Shown here piece after piece: positions 38,899 to 50,310 of a stretch of 64,000 nt of DNA. Position 1 is the stretch's first letter; every line of letters begins with the position of its first letter. The notes beneath the pieces were generated by a model, which worked only from the letters and a program-made list of their open reading frames with translations, made no database searches and was not told where the DNA came from. The translations under genes and the position numbers were made by a program. Source of the DNA: Acidianus sp. HS-5 (GTDB lineage Archaea > Thermoproteota > Thermoprotei_A > Sulfolobales > Sulfolobaceae); NCBI RefSeq assembly GCF_021655615.1, contig NZ_AP025245.1, positions 2,232,001 to 2,296,000 of the forward strand, given 5' to 3'.

Positions 38899-39489
38899 AT
38901 GATAGAGGAAATTCAGGTTTACTTGGAAGGAATAGAGAAGAAACTCACAGAAAGGTTTGATAATAGGGAAAAACTTCTCCTTCTATCAAGAGAATTAATA
39001 AGAACTTGCGGAGAAACGATTTCACTTTCGCATAGGCAAAAGAAGGAAGAAGCATTAAAGAAATATGAAGAAGCTGTGCAAAAGGCTAAGGAAATAGAAC
39101 AAATAATTAACCAATATCCTGAATTACTTTACGGTGATGTAGGCACATCGTTCCAGGAACTCGCAGAGGCAAGCGTTGTAATTAACATGTACTTTGGAGG
39201 AAAACTTTACCTTGCAGACAATTTGGGAATTCCAGATATGTATTACGTTCTAGGAATAGCAGACGCAATAGGAGAAATGAGGAGAGCGATTTTAGAATTC
39301 TTAAGGAAAAGCGACTACGAAAGTGCTGATAAATTCTTCAATTATATGGAAGAAATTTACGAAGAACTTTGGAGGTTTGAGTACCCTAAGTCTTTAATTC
39401 CAGGCTTAAGACAAAAAATTGATGCATTAAGGAGAATTTTAGAAGAGACTAGACATGACCTATTTCTAGCTAAGTTAGGAAAAGTTTGA
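38899..39489 (+). CDS. Translin-family protein
   Basis: A 196-residue all-helical protein that matches archaeal translins. Helical segments NREKLLLLSRELIRTCGETI, the FQELAEASVVINMYFGG segment and the DYVLGIADAIGEMRRAILEF-like region (YYVLGIADAIGEMRRAI) are typical. Translins form octamers or hexamers that bind RNA or single-stranded DNA; some family members with TRAX partners are nucleases, not seen here. Convergent with argX, overlapping by 15 nt. A TATA-like CTTTTTACTT lies about 25 bp upstream. Confidence 0.85.
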   Translation: MIEEIQVYLEGIEKKLTERFDNREKLLLLSRELIRTCGETISLSHRQKKEEALKKYEEAVQKAKEIEQIINQYPELLYGDVGTSFQELAEASVVINMYFGGKLYLADNLGIPDMYYVLGIADAIGEMRRAILEFLRKSDYESADKFFNYMEEIYEELWRFEYPKSLIPGLRQKIDALRRILEETRHDLFLAKLGKV

Positions 39490-40320
39490 GATAATATAAT
39501 TAACAAGTTTTTCTGCAACGTTTATTCCAGTAGCTAACATAAATCCTTTGAACTCTGGAGTATCGTTAAGTTCATTTATAACATAGCCCTTGCTGGCATG
39601 CTCTAATACATCTATTGAGATAAACTCTCCATTAACTACACTTGCTGCTTTTAATGCGGTCTCTCTAAGTTTTTCATCAATAACTATGGAAGAAGGAGAA
39701 CCTCCTAAAGCCACATTAGCTCTCCACTCATTTGGCGGAATATTCCTTGCATAGCAGCCAAGTAATTCCTTACCCATTACTATGCACCTTATATCCCTAT
39801 TTTTTTCTTTAATGTATTCTTGAACTATGTGGACTTTAAGTGCTGAATTCCCTAGCATTTCCCTGTGTTCTATAATTGTCTTACCCTCAAAAATATCCCT
39901 TATTAAAGAAACCATTCTTCCCCAACTTCCAATAGGTGGCTTATCTATCAATGGAAAGCCTATCTGTTCGTATGCCTTTAGCGTTGCATCTGGAGACATT
40001 GCTATTACTGAATCTGGTATAGGAACTCCTGCTTTGAATAGCTTGGAATAAGTTAGTATTTTATCTCCTGCTACTGTTATTACTTCGGAAGAGTTTATTG
40101 TATGAACTCCTACACTTTCAAATACTGCTGCAGAGTAGAGAGACCTGTACATGCTTATTGCCCTTATTAAGGCTACATCGTATCTATCTAAAGCTCTGTT
40201 AAAGGGCAAAGGTTCTTGAGCTACATTTATTACGTCGTATTGAATACCTTTCTCATTTAAAGTTTTTACTATCATTTTTTCCTCTTGTCTTATTATATCA
40301 ACTACTAAAGCTACCTTCAT
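39475..40320 (-). CDS. argX: Glutamate-LysW ligase ArgX (RimK-type ATP-grasp)
   Basis: A 281-residue ATP-grasp enzyme. The family LysX/ArgX ligates alpha-aminoadipate or glutamate to the carrier protein LysW, starting lysine or arginine synthesis. The PPIGSWGRMVSL ATP loop (about residue 127) and the C-terminal ELNDTPEFKGF segment are visible. Its place behind argG, argH, carA and carB, and EFKGF where LysX usually has an EFKN-type sequence as I recall, favour ArgX. LysW and the other steps are not in this window. It overlaps carB by 4 nt (ATGA). Confidence 0.83.
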   Translation of the reverse strand: MKVALVVDIIRQEEKMIVKTLNEKGIQYDVINVAQEPLPFNRALDRYDVALIRAISMYRSLYSAAVFESVGVHTINSSEVITVAGDKILTYSKLFKAGVPIPDSVIAMSPDATLKAYEQIGFPLIDKPPIGSWGRMVSLIRDIFEGKTIIEHREMLGNSALKVHIVQEYIKEKNRDIRCIVMGKELLGCYARNIPPNEWRANVALGGSPSSIVIDEKLRETALKAASVVNGEFISIDVLEHASKGYVINELNDTPEFKGFMLATGINVAEKLVNYIISNFS

Positions 40321-43300
40321 ATTCCACCACCGTAATCCCTCATTTCATAATAAGTTAACCTTGAATTGAGGAAGCCTTTAGTTAATTCCATTCCTAACCT
40401 TCCGTTAAGGACTAAAGGTACATTATAGTCAACTGCCTCTCTCCTAATCTGATAATCTATATCCTTCAAATAACCGTTAGTTATTACGATACCTACTTTA
40501 GAACTTGTTATCAACTCTACTGCAGTGTTTATATCAACTTCTTCCTCTCCCTTTAATCCAGTTTCCTTCAAAGTTATAACCTCTATACCATAGTTTCTCA
40601 AATTATTTGCCGCTTCCTTTAAATATTCCTCATTTCCTAGTCCGTAAATTAATGCATACTTTCCTTTCTCTGGAATTTTATTAGGAATAACTGAAAGCCA
40701 GCTCTTCACAAGTGCGTCATAAAAATCAATTCCGAAAGATGCCGCTTCGCCTGTACTTCTCATTTCTGGTCCTAACATCGGATATGCACCCCTTATTTGA
40801 GTCCAAGAGAATTGAGGAGACTTAACTGCCCAAGCTTTTGAGGAAGGTTCATAAAAATCGTCTAAGTTTAGCCCATTAATTATAGCATGTAAAGCCTTGT
40901 CTATTAGGTTAACCCCTTTAGCCTTACTGCTGAAAGGCATTGATCTGCTAGCTCTTAAATTTAATTCTATAACATAAGGAGTATTATCCTTAATTACAAA
41001 TTGTAAATTGAAAGGTCCTTTAATTTCAATTTCTCTAGCAATTCTTAAAGCATCTTCCTTCATTTGTTTAACTACATCTTCTTTCAATTTCCTTGTTGGT
41101 ACACTCATTGTAGCATCTCCACTGTGAACTCCTGCTTCCTCAACATGCTCTATAACTACTCCCAACACTCCTTTTCCATCACTTACCGCATCAATTTCTG
41201 CCTCTATTGCATTATCTAAATACTTTGATATAACGACGGGATATTTAGTGGATATTTTCAAATTATTAATGAAATTAAGCAATTCTTGTTCATTGTAAAC
41301 TATTTTCATTGAAGAACCGCTTAGAACGTAGCTAGGCCTAATTAAAAGTGGAAATCCTACTTCTCCCGCAAACTTTCTGATATCTTCAATAGAAGATGCC
41401 GAAATCCATAAAGGCTGTTTTATAGCTAGTTTGTCGAGAAGCTTAGAGAACTTCTCCCTATCTTCTGCTATATCAACATTATGACCTGCAGTACCCAATA
41501 ATCTAATTCCTGAATCTTCTAACATTTTAGCTAAATTATTTCCTATTTGACCCCCAGTGAAAGTAGCCACATACCTAAAGTTTTCCTTATTTACTACATC
41601 AATTATCCTTTCCAAAGTTAATTCATCGAAATACAACTTCTTTGCAATGTCCCAATCTGTAGACACGGTTTCTGGATTATAGTTAAGTATAGCTACATCG
41701 TCAAAGTACTTTAACGCAGCGTCTAGCAAACTTACTACACTCCAGTCAAATTCTACTGAAACTCCTATTCTAAATACTCCTGCTCCCAGTATAAGCAGTT
41801 TATTTGCATTGGTTGAAAATTCTATATCATCCTCACTGCCGTTATATGTTAAATAAAGGTAATTGGTTATCGCGGGCCATTCTCCTGCTAAAGTATCTAT
41901 TTGCTTAACTACTGGCTTTATTCCTTCGATTTCCCTTATTTTCCTAATTTCCTCATTAGTCTTATTCACTTTCTTGGCAATTTGTTCATCACTAAAGCCT
42001 AACTTTTTAGCCTCAAGTAGTATATCCTTATTTACTTCTTTTAGATTCTCATAAAATTCAACTAGATTCTTAATCTTATTAAGGAAGAACCTATCTATTC
42101 CAGTTACTTCATAGACTTCATCTATTGTAGCACCTTCCTTGAACGCTTTAGCGGTATAAAGGAACCAGTAAGGATATTTGTTCTTTAAGTATTTTAAAAG
42201 CTCCTTCTTTGTAAGTAAAGAATTGTAAACTTTACCCCCTACGATTCCAGGCTCTCCAATATCTAGCATTCTGACTGCCTTTTGCAGCGCTTCTTCAAAA
42301 GACCTTCCAATGCTCATAACTTCTCCTATGCTCTTCATCTCAGTTCCTAAAGACATATCGGCGTTCTCAAACTTCTGCAGATCCCACCTAGGTATTTTTA
42401 TTACTACGTAGTCTAAGCTTGGTTCAAAGCATGCACAAGTTGATCCTGATACTCTATTCAGAACTTCGTAGAGAGAATATCCTAAGGATAATTTTGCAGA
42501 AACATAAGCTAAAGGATAACCGGTAGCTTTACTTGCTAACGCGCTACTTCTTGACATCCTTGGGTTAGTTTCAATAATGTAGTGTGTATAGCTATTAGGA
42601 TCTAAAGCAAACTGAACGTTACATTCCCCTACTAAATCAATGGACCTTGCAACTAGTTCAGCCCTAGTTCTCATATCTTGATACTCTTGATTATCTAAAG
42701 TTTGACAAGGTGCAATAACGGTAGATTCTCCCGTATGAACACCCATAGGGTCTAGGTTCTCTATACAAGCTATTACTGCAGAATTGCCTTTATTATCCCT
42801 CATTACTTCATACTCAAGCTCCTTCCACTGGTATAAGTATTTCTCTATTAAGACCTCATGAGTATAACTTTGTGAGAAAGCCCTACCTATATCCCTCTTA
42901 AGTATCTCTTCATTCCATGCTACGGTTGATCCTCTCCCTCCTAAGTTGAAACTTACCCTCACCATTACTGGATATCCTATTTCTCTAGCCTTCTGTATTG
43001 CTTCTTCCTCATTTTTTGCTGATAAGCTTGGAGGCACTGGTAGATTAACATTAATCATTGTCTCCCTGAACTTCTCCCTACTTAATGCCCTTTCAATTCC
43101 TTCAATAGGAGTTCCCAAGACATTTACTCCGTACTTTTGCAGTATTCCTCTCTTGTACAGATCTACGCCAACGTTTAGTGCGGTTTGTCCTCCGAAGCCT
43201 ATCATTATACCGTCTGGCCTTTCTTGTTCAATAACTTTTTCTACGGCCCACCACGTTACTGGTAACATGTAAATTTTATCAGCCATTTTATAGCTAGTCT

Positions 43301-43460
43301 GCACTGTGGCAACGTTTGAATTTACTAATATTGTTTGAATTCCTTCTTCCTTTAATGCTTTTAACGCTTGACTCCCACTGTAATCAAACTCGGCCGCTTC
43401 TGCAACTTTTATAGGCCCAGAGCCTACAACTAATACTTTCTTAAGGTCTACCACTTTCAA
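40317..43460 (-). CDS. carB: Carbamoyl-phosphate synthase large subunit
   Basis: A 1047-residue ammonia channel and ATP-grasp enzyme that makes carbamoyl phosphate for arginine and pyrimidines. Two homologous ATP-grasp halves are visible: the first with GSGPIKVAEAAEFDYSG (residues 12-28) and GGRGSTVAWN near 175, the second starting LGAGVFRIGVSVEFDWS (near 566), and a C-terminal allosteric MGS-like domain (about 930-1047). The length is usual. It overlaps carA by 20 nt and argX by 4 nt, so the subunits are translated together. Confidence 0.95.
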   Translation of the reverse strand: MKVVDLKKVLVVGSGPIKVAEAAEFDYSGSQALKALKEEGIQTILVNSNVATVQTSYKMADKIYMLPVTWWAVEKVIEQERPDGIMIGFGGQTALNVGVDLYKRGILQKYGVNVLGTPIEGIERALSREKFRETMINVNLPVPPSLSAKNEEEAIQKAREIGYPVMVRVSFNLGGRGSTVAWNEEILKRDIGRAFSQSYTHEVLIEKYLYQWKELEYEVMRDNKGNSAVIACIENLDPMGVHTGESTVIAPCQTLDNQEYQDMRTRAELVARSIDLVGECNVQFALDPNSYTHYIIETNPRMSRSSALASKATGYPLAYVSAKLSLGYSLYEVLNRVSGSTCACFEPSLDYVVIKIPRWDLQKFENADMSLGTEMKSIGEVMSIGRSFEEALQKAVRMLDIGEPGIVGGKVYNSLLTKKELLKYLKNKYPYWFLYTAKAFKEGATIDEVYEVTGIDRFFLNKIKNLVEFYENLKEVNKDILLEAKKLGFSDEQIAKKVNKTNEEIRKIREIEGIKPVVKQIDTLAGEWPAITNYLYLTYNGSEDDIEFSTNANKLLILGAGVFRIGVSVEFDWSVVSLLDAALKYFDDVAILNYNPETVSTDWDIAKKLYFDELTLERIIDVVNKENFRYVATFTGGQIGNNLAKMLEDSGIRLLGTAGHNVDIAEDREKFSKLLDKLAIKQPLWISASSIEDIRKFAGEVGFPLLIRPSYVLSGSSMKIVYNEQELLNFINNLKISTKYPVVISKYLDNAIEAEIDAVSDGKGVLGVVIEHVEEAGVHSGDATMSVPTRKLKEDVVKQMKEDALRIAREIEIKGPFNLQFVIKDNTPYVIELNLRASRSMPFSSKAKGVNLIDKALHAIINGLNLDDFYEPSSKAWAVKSPQFSWTQIRGAYPMLGPEMRSTGEAASFGIDFYDALVKSWLSVIPNKIPEKGKYALIYGLGNEEYLKEAANNLRNYGIEVITLKETGLKGEEEVDINTAVELITSSKVGIVITNGYLKDIDYQIRREAVDYNVPLVLNGRLGMELTKGFLNSRLTYYEMRDYGGGI

Positions 43461-44553
43461 TCACCTTCTTAAACTTATCAAATACCCATGTTACGTCCCA
43501 AGGACCCGGTCTTGCCTCGGGATGGAATTGAGTGGTGATTATTGGAAGCTTTTCATGCACCATCCCTTCAACTACTCCATCATCTGGGTTGTAGAACCAG
43601 ACTTTCATATCCTTTGGAACATCTTCTTTAAATATCCCGTAACCGTGATTATGCGTAGTAATATAACATTTATTGTCAGTAACGTCTATTACTGGCTTGT
43701 TTATTGCCCTATGTCCATACTTCATCTTCCTTACATTCCCTCCTAAAGCTAAAGAAGTGATTTGGTGACCTAAACAAATTCCCATTATTGGAACCTTGTA
43801 TTCTGTAAGTTCCCTGTAAGTCTTTATTAAACCTTGGAGCAATTTTGGATTTCCTGGACCGTTGCCGAATACAATCCCCTTAGGAGAGTAATCCATTATC
43901 TGATTTGCGGTGAAGTTACAAGGTACTCTAACTACAGTGTAACCTCTGGAATTTAACTGGTAAAGTATACCGTGCTTTATTCCGCAGTCTACTAAGACTA
44001 TTATGCCTTTCCCAGTGCCTTGATGAATTATTGGTGATTTAGGAGAAGTAAATTGAGTAAAGTCAATTTCGTCGTATTTCTTTTCCAAGTATTTTCTTGG
44101 ATCATCTACTTCAACTCCAGAAGATATTATACCCATCATTACTCCCTTATTCCTAGCTCTCTTCACTAACATTCTAGTATCAACGTCGGAGATTCCAGGA
44201 ATTCCTTCAGATTTTAGCCAATCGTGAAGAGACATTTGGGAATTCCACTTATAAGGCTCAGTTTCCTCAGCTACTACTAAACCCTCTACTTGTATCCTTT
44301 CTGATTCAAAATTCCTCAGAATTCCATTTTCAGTTATAGGCTTAGGTATTCCGTAATTTCCTACAAGAGGATGGGTAATTATAAGTATTTGACCTCTATA
44401 TGAAGGATCTGTTAAGCTCTCAGGATAACCGTTCATTGAAGTAGTAAATACTACTTCCCCTGCCCTTATTCCTTTAGCTCCAAAGCCGCAGCCTTCTATA
44501 AACGTTTCGTCCTCAAGGTAAATATATCCTTTATAGCCCCTCTTGCAGATCAT
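43441..44553 (-). CDS. carA: Carbamoyl-phosphate synthase small subunit (glutaminase)
   Basis: A 370-residue glutaminase subunit that supplies ammonia to CarB. The N-terminal domain holds TSMNGYPESLTDPSYRGQ; the class I amidotransferase triad is visible with Cys in MGICLGHQI (about residue 258) and His-Glu in TTQFHPEARPGP (about 343). The length is normal. The start ATG overlaps the argH stop by 23 nt and its end overlaps carB by 20 nt, which makes a tightly coupled arg-car operon. Confidence 0.95.
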   Translation of the reverse strand: MICKRGYKGYIYLEDETFIEGCGFGAKGIRAGEVVFTTSMNGYPESLTDPSYRGQILIITHPLVGNYGIPKPITENGILRNFESERIQVEGLVVAEETEPYKWNSQMSLHDWLKSEGIPGISDVDTRMLVKRARNKGVMMGIISSGVEVDDPRKYLEKKYDEIDFTQFTSPKSPIIHQGTGKGIIVLVDCGIKHGILYQLNSRGYTVVRVPCNFTANQIMDYSPKGIVFGNGPGNPKLLQGLIKTYRELTEYKVPIMGICLGHQITSLALGGNVRKMKYGHRAINKPVIDVTDNKCYITTHNHGYGIFKEDVPKDMKVWFYNPDDGVVEGMVHEKLPIITTQFHPEARPGPWDVTWVFDKFKKVIESGRP

Positions 44554-45868
44554 TCTCTATCGCCCTTAATTGAGAGATTTTATTTGAAACATTTGTCTTA
44601 AATTCATTTAATCTAGATTTATTTTCCTCAATTCTGTCTCTTGCTTTTTTAATATCATTTTTGAGAATTCCTGGATTTGGAGATCCTTCAGTTTTCTTTG
44701 AATTTATAGATTCTTTGAAATTTATTGAAGGAGTAAAGGTGCCCTTCATAACTTTAGAGGAGACTTCAAAATAAGCTTTTCTGTAAGGAATCCCTTGTAA
44801 AGAGAGGCTCTCTGCCTCGTCAGTTGCAAGCATTGAGTAATCTAGACTAGCTTGTAAAACTTCAATCCCTTCAAATAAAGATTTAAGTACCGAAATAGAG
44901 GATTTTGCATAATCAAAGGAATACCAATAATATTTATTCATCTCCTGCATATCTAAATCATATCCTGAAGGCAATCCTTTATACATAGATGACAAGGATG
45001 TAAAGAAACCTATCAACTCTCCAGCTTTAGCTCTCATTATTTCCATAGTTACCGGATTCCTCTTTTGAGGCATTAAACTGCTAGTGCTTACTTGATTATC
45101 AGGGAGTTTAACTAATTTCATTGAGGAAAATATTACCATATCTTCAGCAATCCTACTCAATACTAACAAAAGGCTTACTATACTACCAACTGAGGAAATT
45201 AAGTCTATCCTTGAAGACGTTGCAGAAATCGTGTTTGTTATTATCTCATCAAAGCCTAACATTTCTGCTTCTCTTTCCCTATTTATACTTACATTACTTC
45301 CTACAATCGCACCGCTTCCTAATGGGGACCTATTTATTAATTTTAAGTTTGAAAATAAAAGCTCCCAAGCAGAGTAAAGTTCTTCTTCTATATAAGCTAA
45401 ATAATGCCCAAAGGTTGTTGGCTGTGCAGGCTGTAAGTGAGTAAAGCTGGGAAATATAACATCTACAAATTTATCAGCCTTATCTAGTAGCACTTCCCTC
45501 AATTTTATTAATTGATCTAATATTGAAAGAAGTTCTTCTCTAGACTTAAGCCTTAATGCAGTTGCGACATGATCGTTTCTGCTCCTACCTAAACCTATCC
45601 ATCCTCCTTCCTCTCCTACCTTTTTTATTATGTAATCTTCTAAAGCTTCATGAATATCTTCATAACCACTGGGAATCTCTTTGAACTCGTTTATAGCAGA
45701 AATTATTTTCCCAGCAGTTTCCTTGTTTATTATTTTATCTAGGTAAAGTTCTATTACATGAGCTTTCATTGTTAATTTTACTTCATTTATTATCTCGTTG
45801 TCAAATTCAACAGACGATGTAAATGATATGACCTCGTCTCCTGAAGATCCCCATTTTCTGTATAACAT
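44531..45868 (-). CDS. argH: Argininosuccinate lyase
   Basis: A 445-residue enzyme that splits argininosuccinate into arginine and fumarate. The family signature is visible as SSLMPQKRNPVTMEI (about residue 265), with the TFSHLQPAQ-like THLQPAQPTTFGHY substrate segment (about 150). I chose the ATG at 45868: its A is shared with the argG stop (TAATG), so translation is coupled; the longer upstream ORF would overlap argG by 45 nt. Part of the argG-argH-carA-carB-argX operon. Confidence 0.93.
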   Translation of the reverse strand: MLYRKWGSSGDEVISFTSSVEFDNEIINEVKLTMKAHVIELYLDKIINKETAGKIISAINEFKEIPSGYEDIHEALEDYIIKKVGEEGGWIGLGRSRNDHVATALRLKSREELLSILDQLIKLREVLLDKADKFVDVIFPSFTHLQPAQPTTFGHYLAYIEEELYSAWELLFSNLKLINRSPLGSGAIVGSNVSINREREAEMLGFDEIITNTISATSSRIDLISSVGSIVSLLLVLSRIAEDMVIFSSMKLVKLPDNQVSTSSLMPQKRNPVTMEIMRAKAGELIGFFTSLSSMYKGLPSGYDLDMQEMNKYYWYSFDYAKSSISVLKSLFEGIEVLQASLDYSMLATDEAESLSLQGIPYRKAYFEVSSKVMKGTFTPSINFKESINSKKTEGSPNPGILKNDIKKARDRIEENKSRLNEFKTNVSNKISQLRAIENDLQEGL

Positions 45869-47046
45869 TATGAACTCCTCACCTTTCTGGCAAGTAGTGA
45901 ATGCAATCCCCAAATTTCTATAAATCCTTTAGCCATTTCTTCCGTAGGATACCATCCTTTATTATAAGAAGCAATCTTGTCAGAATAAGGAGAGTAAGGA
46001 GAATTCCTGCCCAATATCCTTAGGCCGTTCTCTCCTATCTCTACCTCAACATCTCCAGTAACCCAATTATTCATGTCAACTCCTACTTTCTGCAAAGTTT
46101 CTCTTAAAGGCTCGTACCACAGACCTTGATACACTAAATCACTCCACTCACTATCAATGCTTCTCTTAAACCTTAGTTCCAAAGGAGTATAAACTGTCTT
46201 TTCCAAATCTTTATGAGCGGAAATTAAGCATAATGCTGCAGGCGCTTCGTAGACTTCCCTTGATTTAAATCCTACAACCCTATTTTCTAAGTGGTCAACT
46301 CTTCCGAAGCCTAAACTTCCTGCGATCATATTTAAACTATCTATTAAATTCAAAAGAGGAATTTTTTCTCCGTTTAGAGCTACTGGAACTCCCTTGTCAA
46401 AGGTTATAATGACTTTTTCCTTACTTTTTGTTGAAGCCTTCCTGGTCAGCTCAAACGCATCTTCTGGAACTTCCTTTGATGGATCCTCAATAATATCACC
46501 TTCAATGCTCCTTCCCCACAAATTCTCATCTATACTGTATTTATTGCTCTCTTCCTTTATCGGAATTCCGTGCTCCTTTGCATATTTAATTTCATCTTCC
46601 CTAGTCATATCCCAGCTCCTTGCAGGAGTTATTATTTTTGCGTCTGGAATACTGGCTTTAATTGCTAAATCAAACCTAACTTGATCATTACCTTTTGAAG
46701 TTGAACCATGAGCTATGTATTCTGTGCCTTCTTTTTTAGCTACTTCGACGATTTTCTCAGCTATTAAGGGCCTTGCTAATGCTGTTGAAAGAGGATAAAC
46801 TTCCTCATAAAGTCCGTTCATTATAATATCATTTTTTATGAATTTTTCTACGAATTCCTCCTTTGCATCTATAGTGTAATGCTTACTTGAGCCTGCAATA
46901 TAGGCTCTTTCTTCCAATTTTGCGAAGTCTTCTTTTTGTCCCACATCAACGCTTACTGTTATTACTTCAGCTTGATACTTTTCTTTTAACCATCTTATGG
47001 ATACTGTAGTGTCTAGTCCTCCCGAATAAGCTAAAACTATTTTCAT
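45868..47046 (-). CDS. argG: Argininosuccinate synthase
   Basis: A 392-residue enzyme condensing citrulline and aspartate with ATP. The PP-loop AYSGGLDTT lies at residues 6-14, the HGSTSKGNDQVRFD motif near 115 and the GRSIEGDIIE-like WGRSIEGD near 178. It is the first gene of the operon; the ATG lies about 29 bp from a TATA-like GCTTTTAAC on its strand. An inverted repeat sits farther upstream (47115-47136), and a small ribbon-helix-helix gene follows upstream on the same strand. Confidence 0.95.
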   Translation of the reverse strand: MKIVLAYSGGLDTTVSIRWLKEKYQAEVITVSVDVGQKEDFAKLEERAYIAGSSKHYTIDAKEEFVEKFIKNDIIMNGLYEEVYPLSTALARPLIAEKIVEVAKKEGTEYIAHGSTSKGNDQVRFDLAIKASIPDAKIITPARSWDMTREDEIKYAKEHGIPIKEESNKYSIDENLWGRSIEGDIIEDPSKEVPEDAFELTRKASTKSKEKVIITFDKGVPVALNGEKIPLLNLIDSLNMIAGSLGFGRVDHLENRVVGFKSREVYEAPAALCLISAHKDLEKTVYTPLELRFKRSIDSEWSDLVYQGLWYEPLRETLQKVGVDMNNWVTGDVEVEIGENGLRILGRNSPYSPYSDKIASYNKGWYPTEEMAKGFIEIWGLHSLLARKVRSS

Positions 47047-47070
47047 TTCAAGAAATCGGGTTTCATCAGA

Positions 47071-47155
47071 GTTAAAAGCTATGAAGATAATGAAAATAGC
47101 GTATTTCTCTATAAAGGTAATGCTGAAGGATTACCTCAAAAATCTCTATATATAG
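47071..47155 (-). promoter_or_regulatory. argG promoter and upstream inverted repeat
   Basis: The TATA-like GCTTTTAAC (minus strand, 47071-47079) is centred 29 bp before the argG ATG. Upstream lies AGGTAAT (47115-47121) and ATTACCT (47130-47136), a perfect 7-bp inverted repeat with an 8-nt spacer, flanked by TCTCTATA at 47107-47114 and 47143-47150. This is a plausible operator; there is no direct proof. Confidence 0.45.
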
Positions 47156-47169
47156 ACTTAACAGAACTT

Positions 47170-47319
47170 TTATGTAATTCTACTCGATTTTTTAGTTAAA
47201 TAGAATTTTAATGCTTCTTTTATAAATTCGGTTCTATTGTCAAAGCCTAATTCTTTATACTTTCTATCGACTTCTCTTACTAATTCTTCTTTTAATCTAA
47301 CACTAATAACTTTCCTCAT
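47170..47319 (-). CDS. Small ribbon-helix-helix protein (CopG-like)
   Basis: A 49-residue ORF that starts at ATG 47319 and ends with TAA at 47170. The sequence MRKVISVRLKEELVREVDRK begins with the beta-strand and first helix of a ribbon-helix-helix DNA-binding fold, followed by a GFDNRTEFIKEALKFYL second helix. It is short enough to be easily missed. A TATA-like TTTTTTACT lies about 30 bp upstream. It lies just upstream of the argG operator-like repeat, so it may act on the arginine operon, but no target is proved. No toxin gene is next to it. Confidence 0.75.
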   Translation of the reverse strand: MRKVISVRLKEELVREVDRKYKELGFDNRTEFIKEALKFYLTKKSSRIT

Positions 47320-47419
47320 GATAATCATTGTATCAAGAATGTCATGGTAGTAAAAAAGGCTTTAGGTTGAATAAAAGGAGAAATAAAATAAATAGTCGTT
47401 AAAATAAAAATGCCTCAGT

Positions 47420-47869
<450 letters not shown>

Positions 47870-47896
47870 ATACAGTCACCAGACAAAGCATTATGA

Positions 47897-48887
<991 letters not shown>

Positions 48888-48894
<7 letters not shown>

Positions 48895-50309
48895 AGACCA
48901 CCGTTAGGAGACCAATCTGCAGAAACTCCTAAAATTCCGTGCTTCTCCCTGTTTTTGTAAGAGTATCTAACTATTTCTGCCTTCTCTGTCATCTCTTTAA
49001 CTGTCCTCCCTATGTCAGTCCTATAAATCATCTTCCTATCACTGGATATATACTTCATGCACATATCAAGCTTCTTGCTTGCCTCTTCAAAATCTCCAAA
49101 AGCTACGAGTTCTAAAGCTCTAGAGCCTTGTGCTACAATTTCGTTTCCTTCAAGTGCTACTGAGCCGAAGTACAATATACAACCTTCTTCTCTTAACTTC
49201 TGCATGTCTATGAAGAATCTTTGACCTTTTGCTAAGGATTTATTTAAAGGATATCCGTAAGGCGCAATAGCCCTAACTACTGTTGGCTCCTCATTTAATT
49301 CAAGTTTTGCCCTTGACAGCTTACCTTCTGCCGTTAGCTCTAAAATTTCGCCAAAGTTCTTTATTCTAGGAATTATTGCGGACGCCTCTGGATCTCCTAG
49401 TCTGGAATAATATTCTATAATTGTAGGTCCCCATAAGTCTGTCAACATCATTTGCCCTGAGAGAAATCCTCTATACTTTTCTCCTGTCTCCTTCTCTATA
49501 GCTTCTGCAGTCCTTTTAACTATATCAAAGCTTCTCTCGTATTCCTCCTCATTTATAAATGGAAGCAAATTCTTTGAACCAGATATAGAACCCATACCAC
49601 CAGTTTCTGGACCTATTCCATCTTGGTACGCGTGCTTATAATCCTGAGCTAAGGGAAGAGGAAGGTAAGAATTTCCATCAGTTAGGACATGGAGAGTGTA
49701 TTCCGGGCCATCTACTCTTTCCTCTATTATGATCTTAATTTCATTATCTGAAACATATTTTCCTATTTCGTCAACGCTCTTACTTAATGCTTGTCTCTTC
49801 TCGTTAGATAGATAAGCTTGAATATCAGCTACAACTTTTACTCCCTTTCCTCCAACTTGTTCAGAAGGCTTTATCGCCACAGAACCTCCATAATCCAAGA
49901 TAAACTTTGCTGCCTCTGCTAAATTTGAGAAAGACTTAAACCTTAACCTACCTGGAATCTCGTACTTCCACATTAGTTGTCTCATCCAAACTTTGGATTT
50001 TTCAATCGTCGCATCATTTTCTGTCGGCCCCATTACAGGAATTCTCTCTTCATAAAATGCGTTAGAAACTCCATGAAATAAAGGATCTTCTGGACCTACA
50101 ACTCCAAAGTCTGGATTAACTTGCTTTATTATCTCTTTAACGAATTCCTTAGACTCTATGTTTCCTACAAAATACTTTCCTCCCGTTCTTTCAACAACGC
50201 TTTTTATTCCAGGATTAATGAAGGAAGAGATTGCAAATATTTTATTGTCAGATAATGCCTCAGCTAATGCGTTTTCTCTTGCTCCGTCTCCTATTAAGAG
50301 GACTTTCAT
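48888..50309 (-). CDS. purD: Phosphoribosylamine-glycine ligase PurD
   Basis: A 473-residue ATP-grasp ligase that joins phosphoribosylamine and glycine. The N-terminal LLIGDGARENALAEAL (residues 4-19), the GPENDPLFHGVS-like GPEDPLFHGVSNAF, the ATP-grasp PSEQVGGKGVKV (about 157) and the substrate segment SRLGDPEA (about 299) are visible. The length is slightly above usual. It lies 1 nt after the purF2 stop and overlaps purM by 7 nt, so the two are coupled in the purine operon. Confidence 0.94.
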
Positions 50310-50310
50310 T

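Noticed and set aside
45121..45444. 107-codon plus-strand ORF inside argH
   Set aside because: Leu/Ser/Gln-rich shadow of a conserved lyase gene with no start signals.
47170..47319. Antitoxin of a toxin-antitoxin pair
   Set aside because: No toxin ORF is next to it; the neighbours are argG and a zinc-finger gene.
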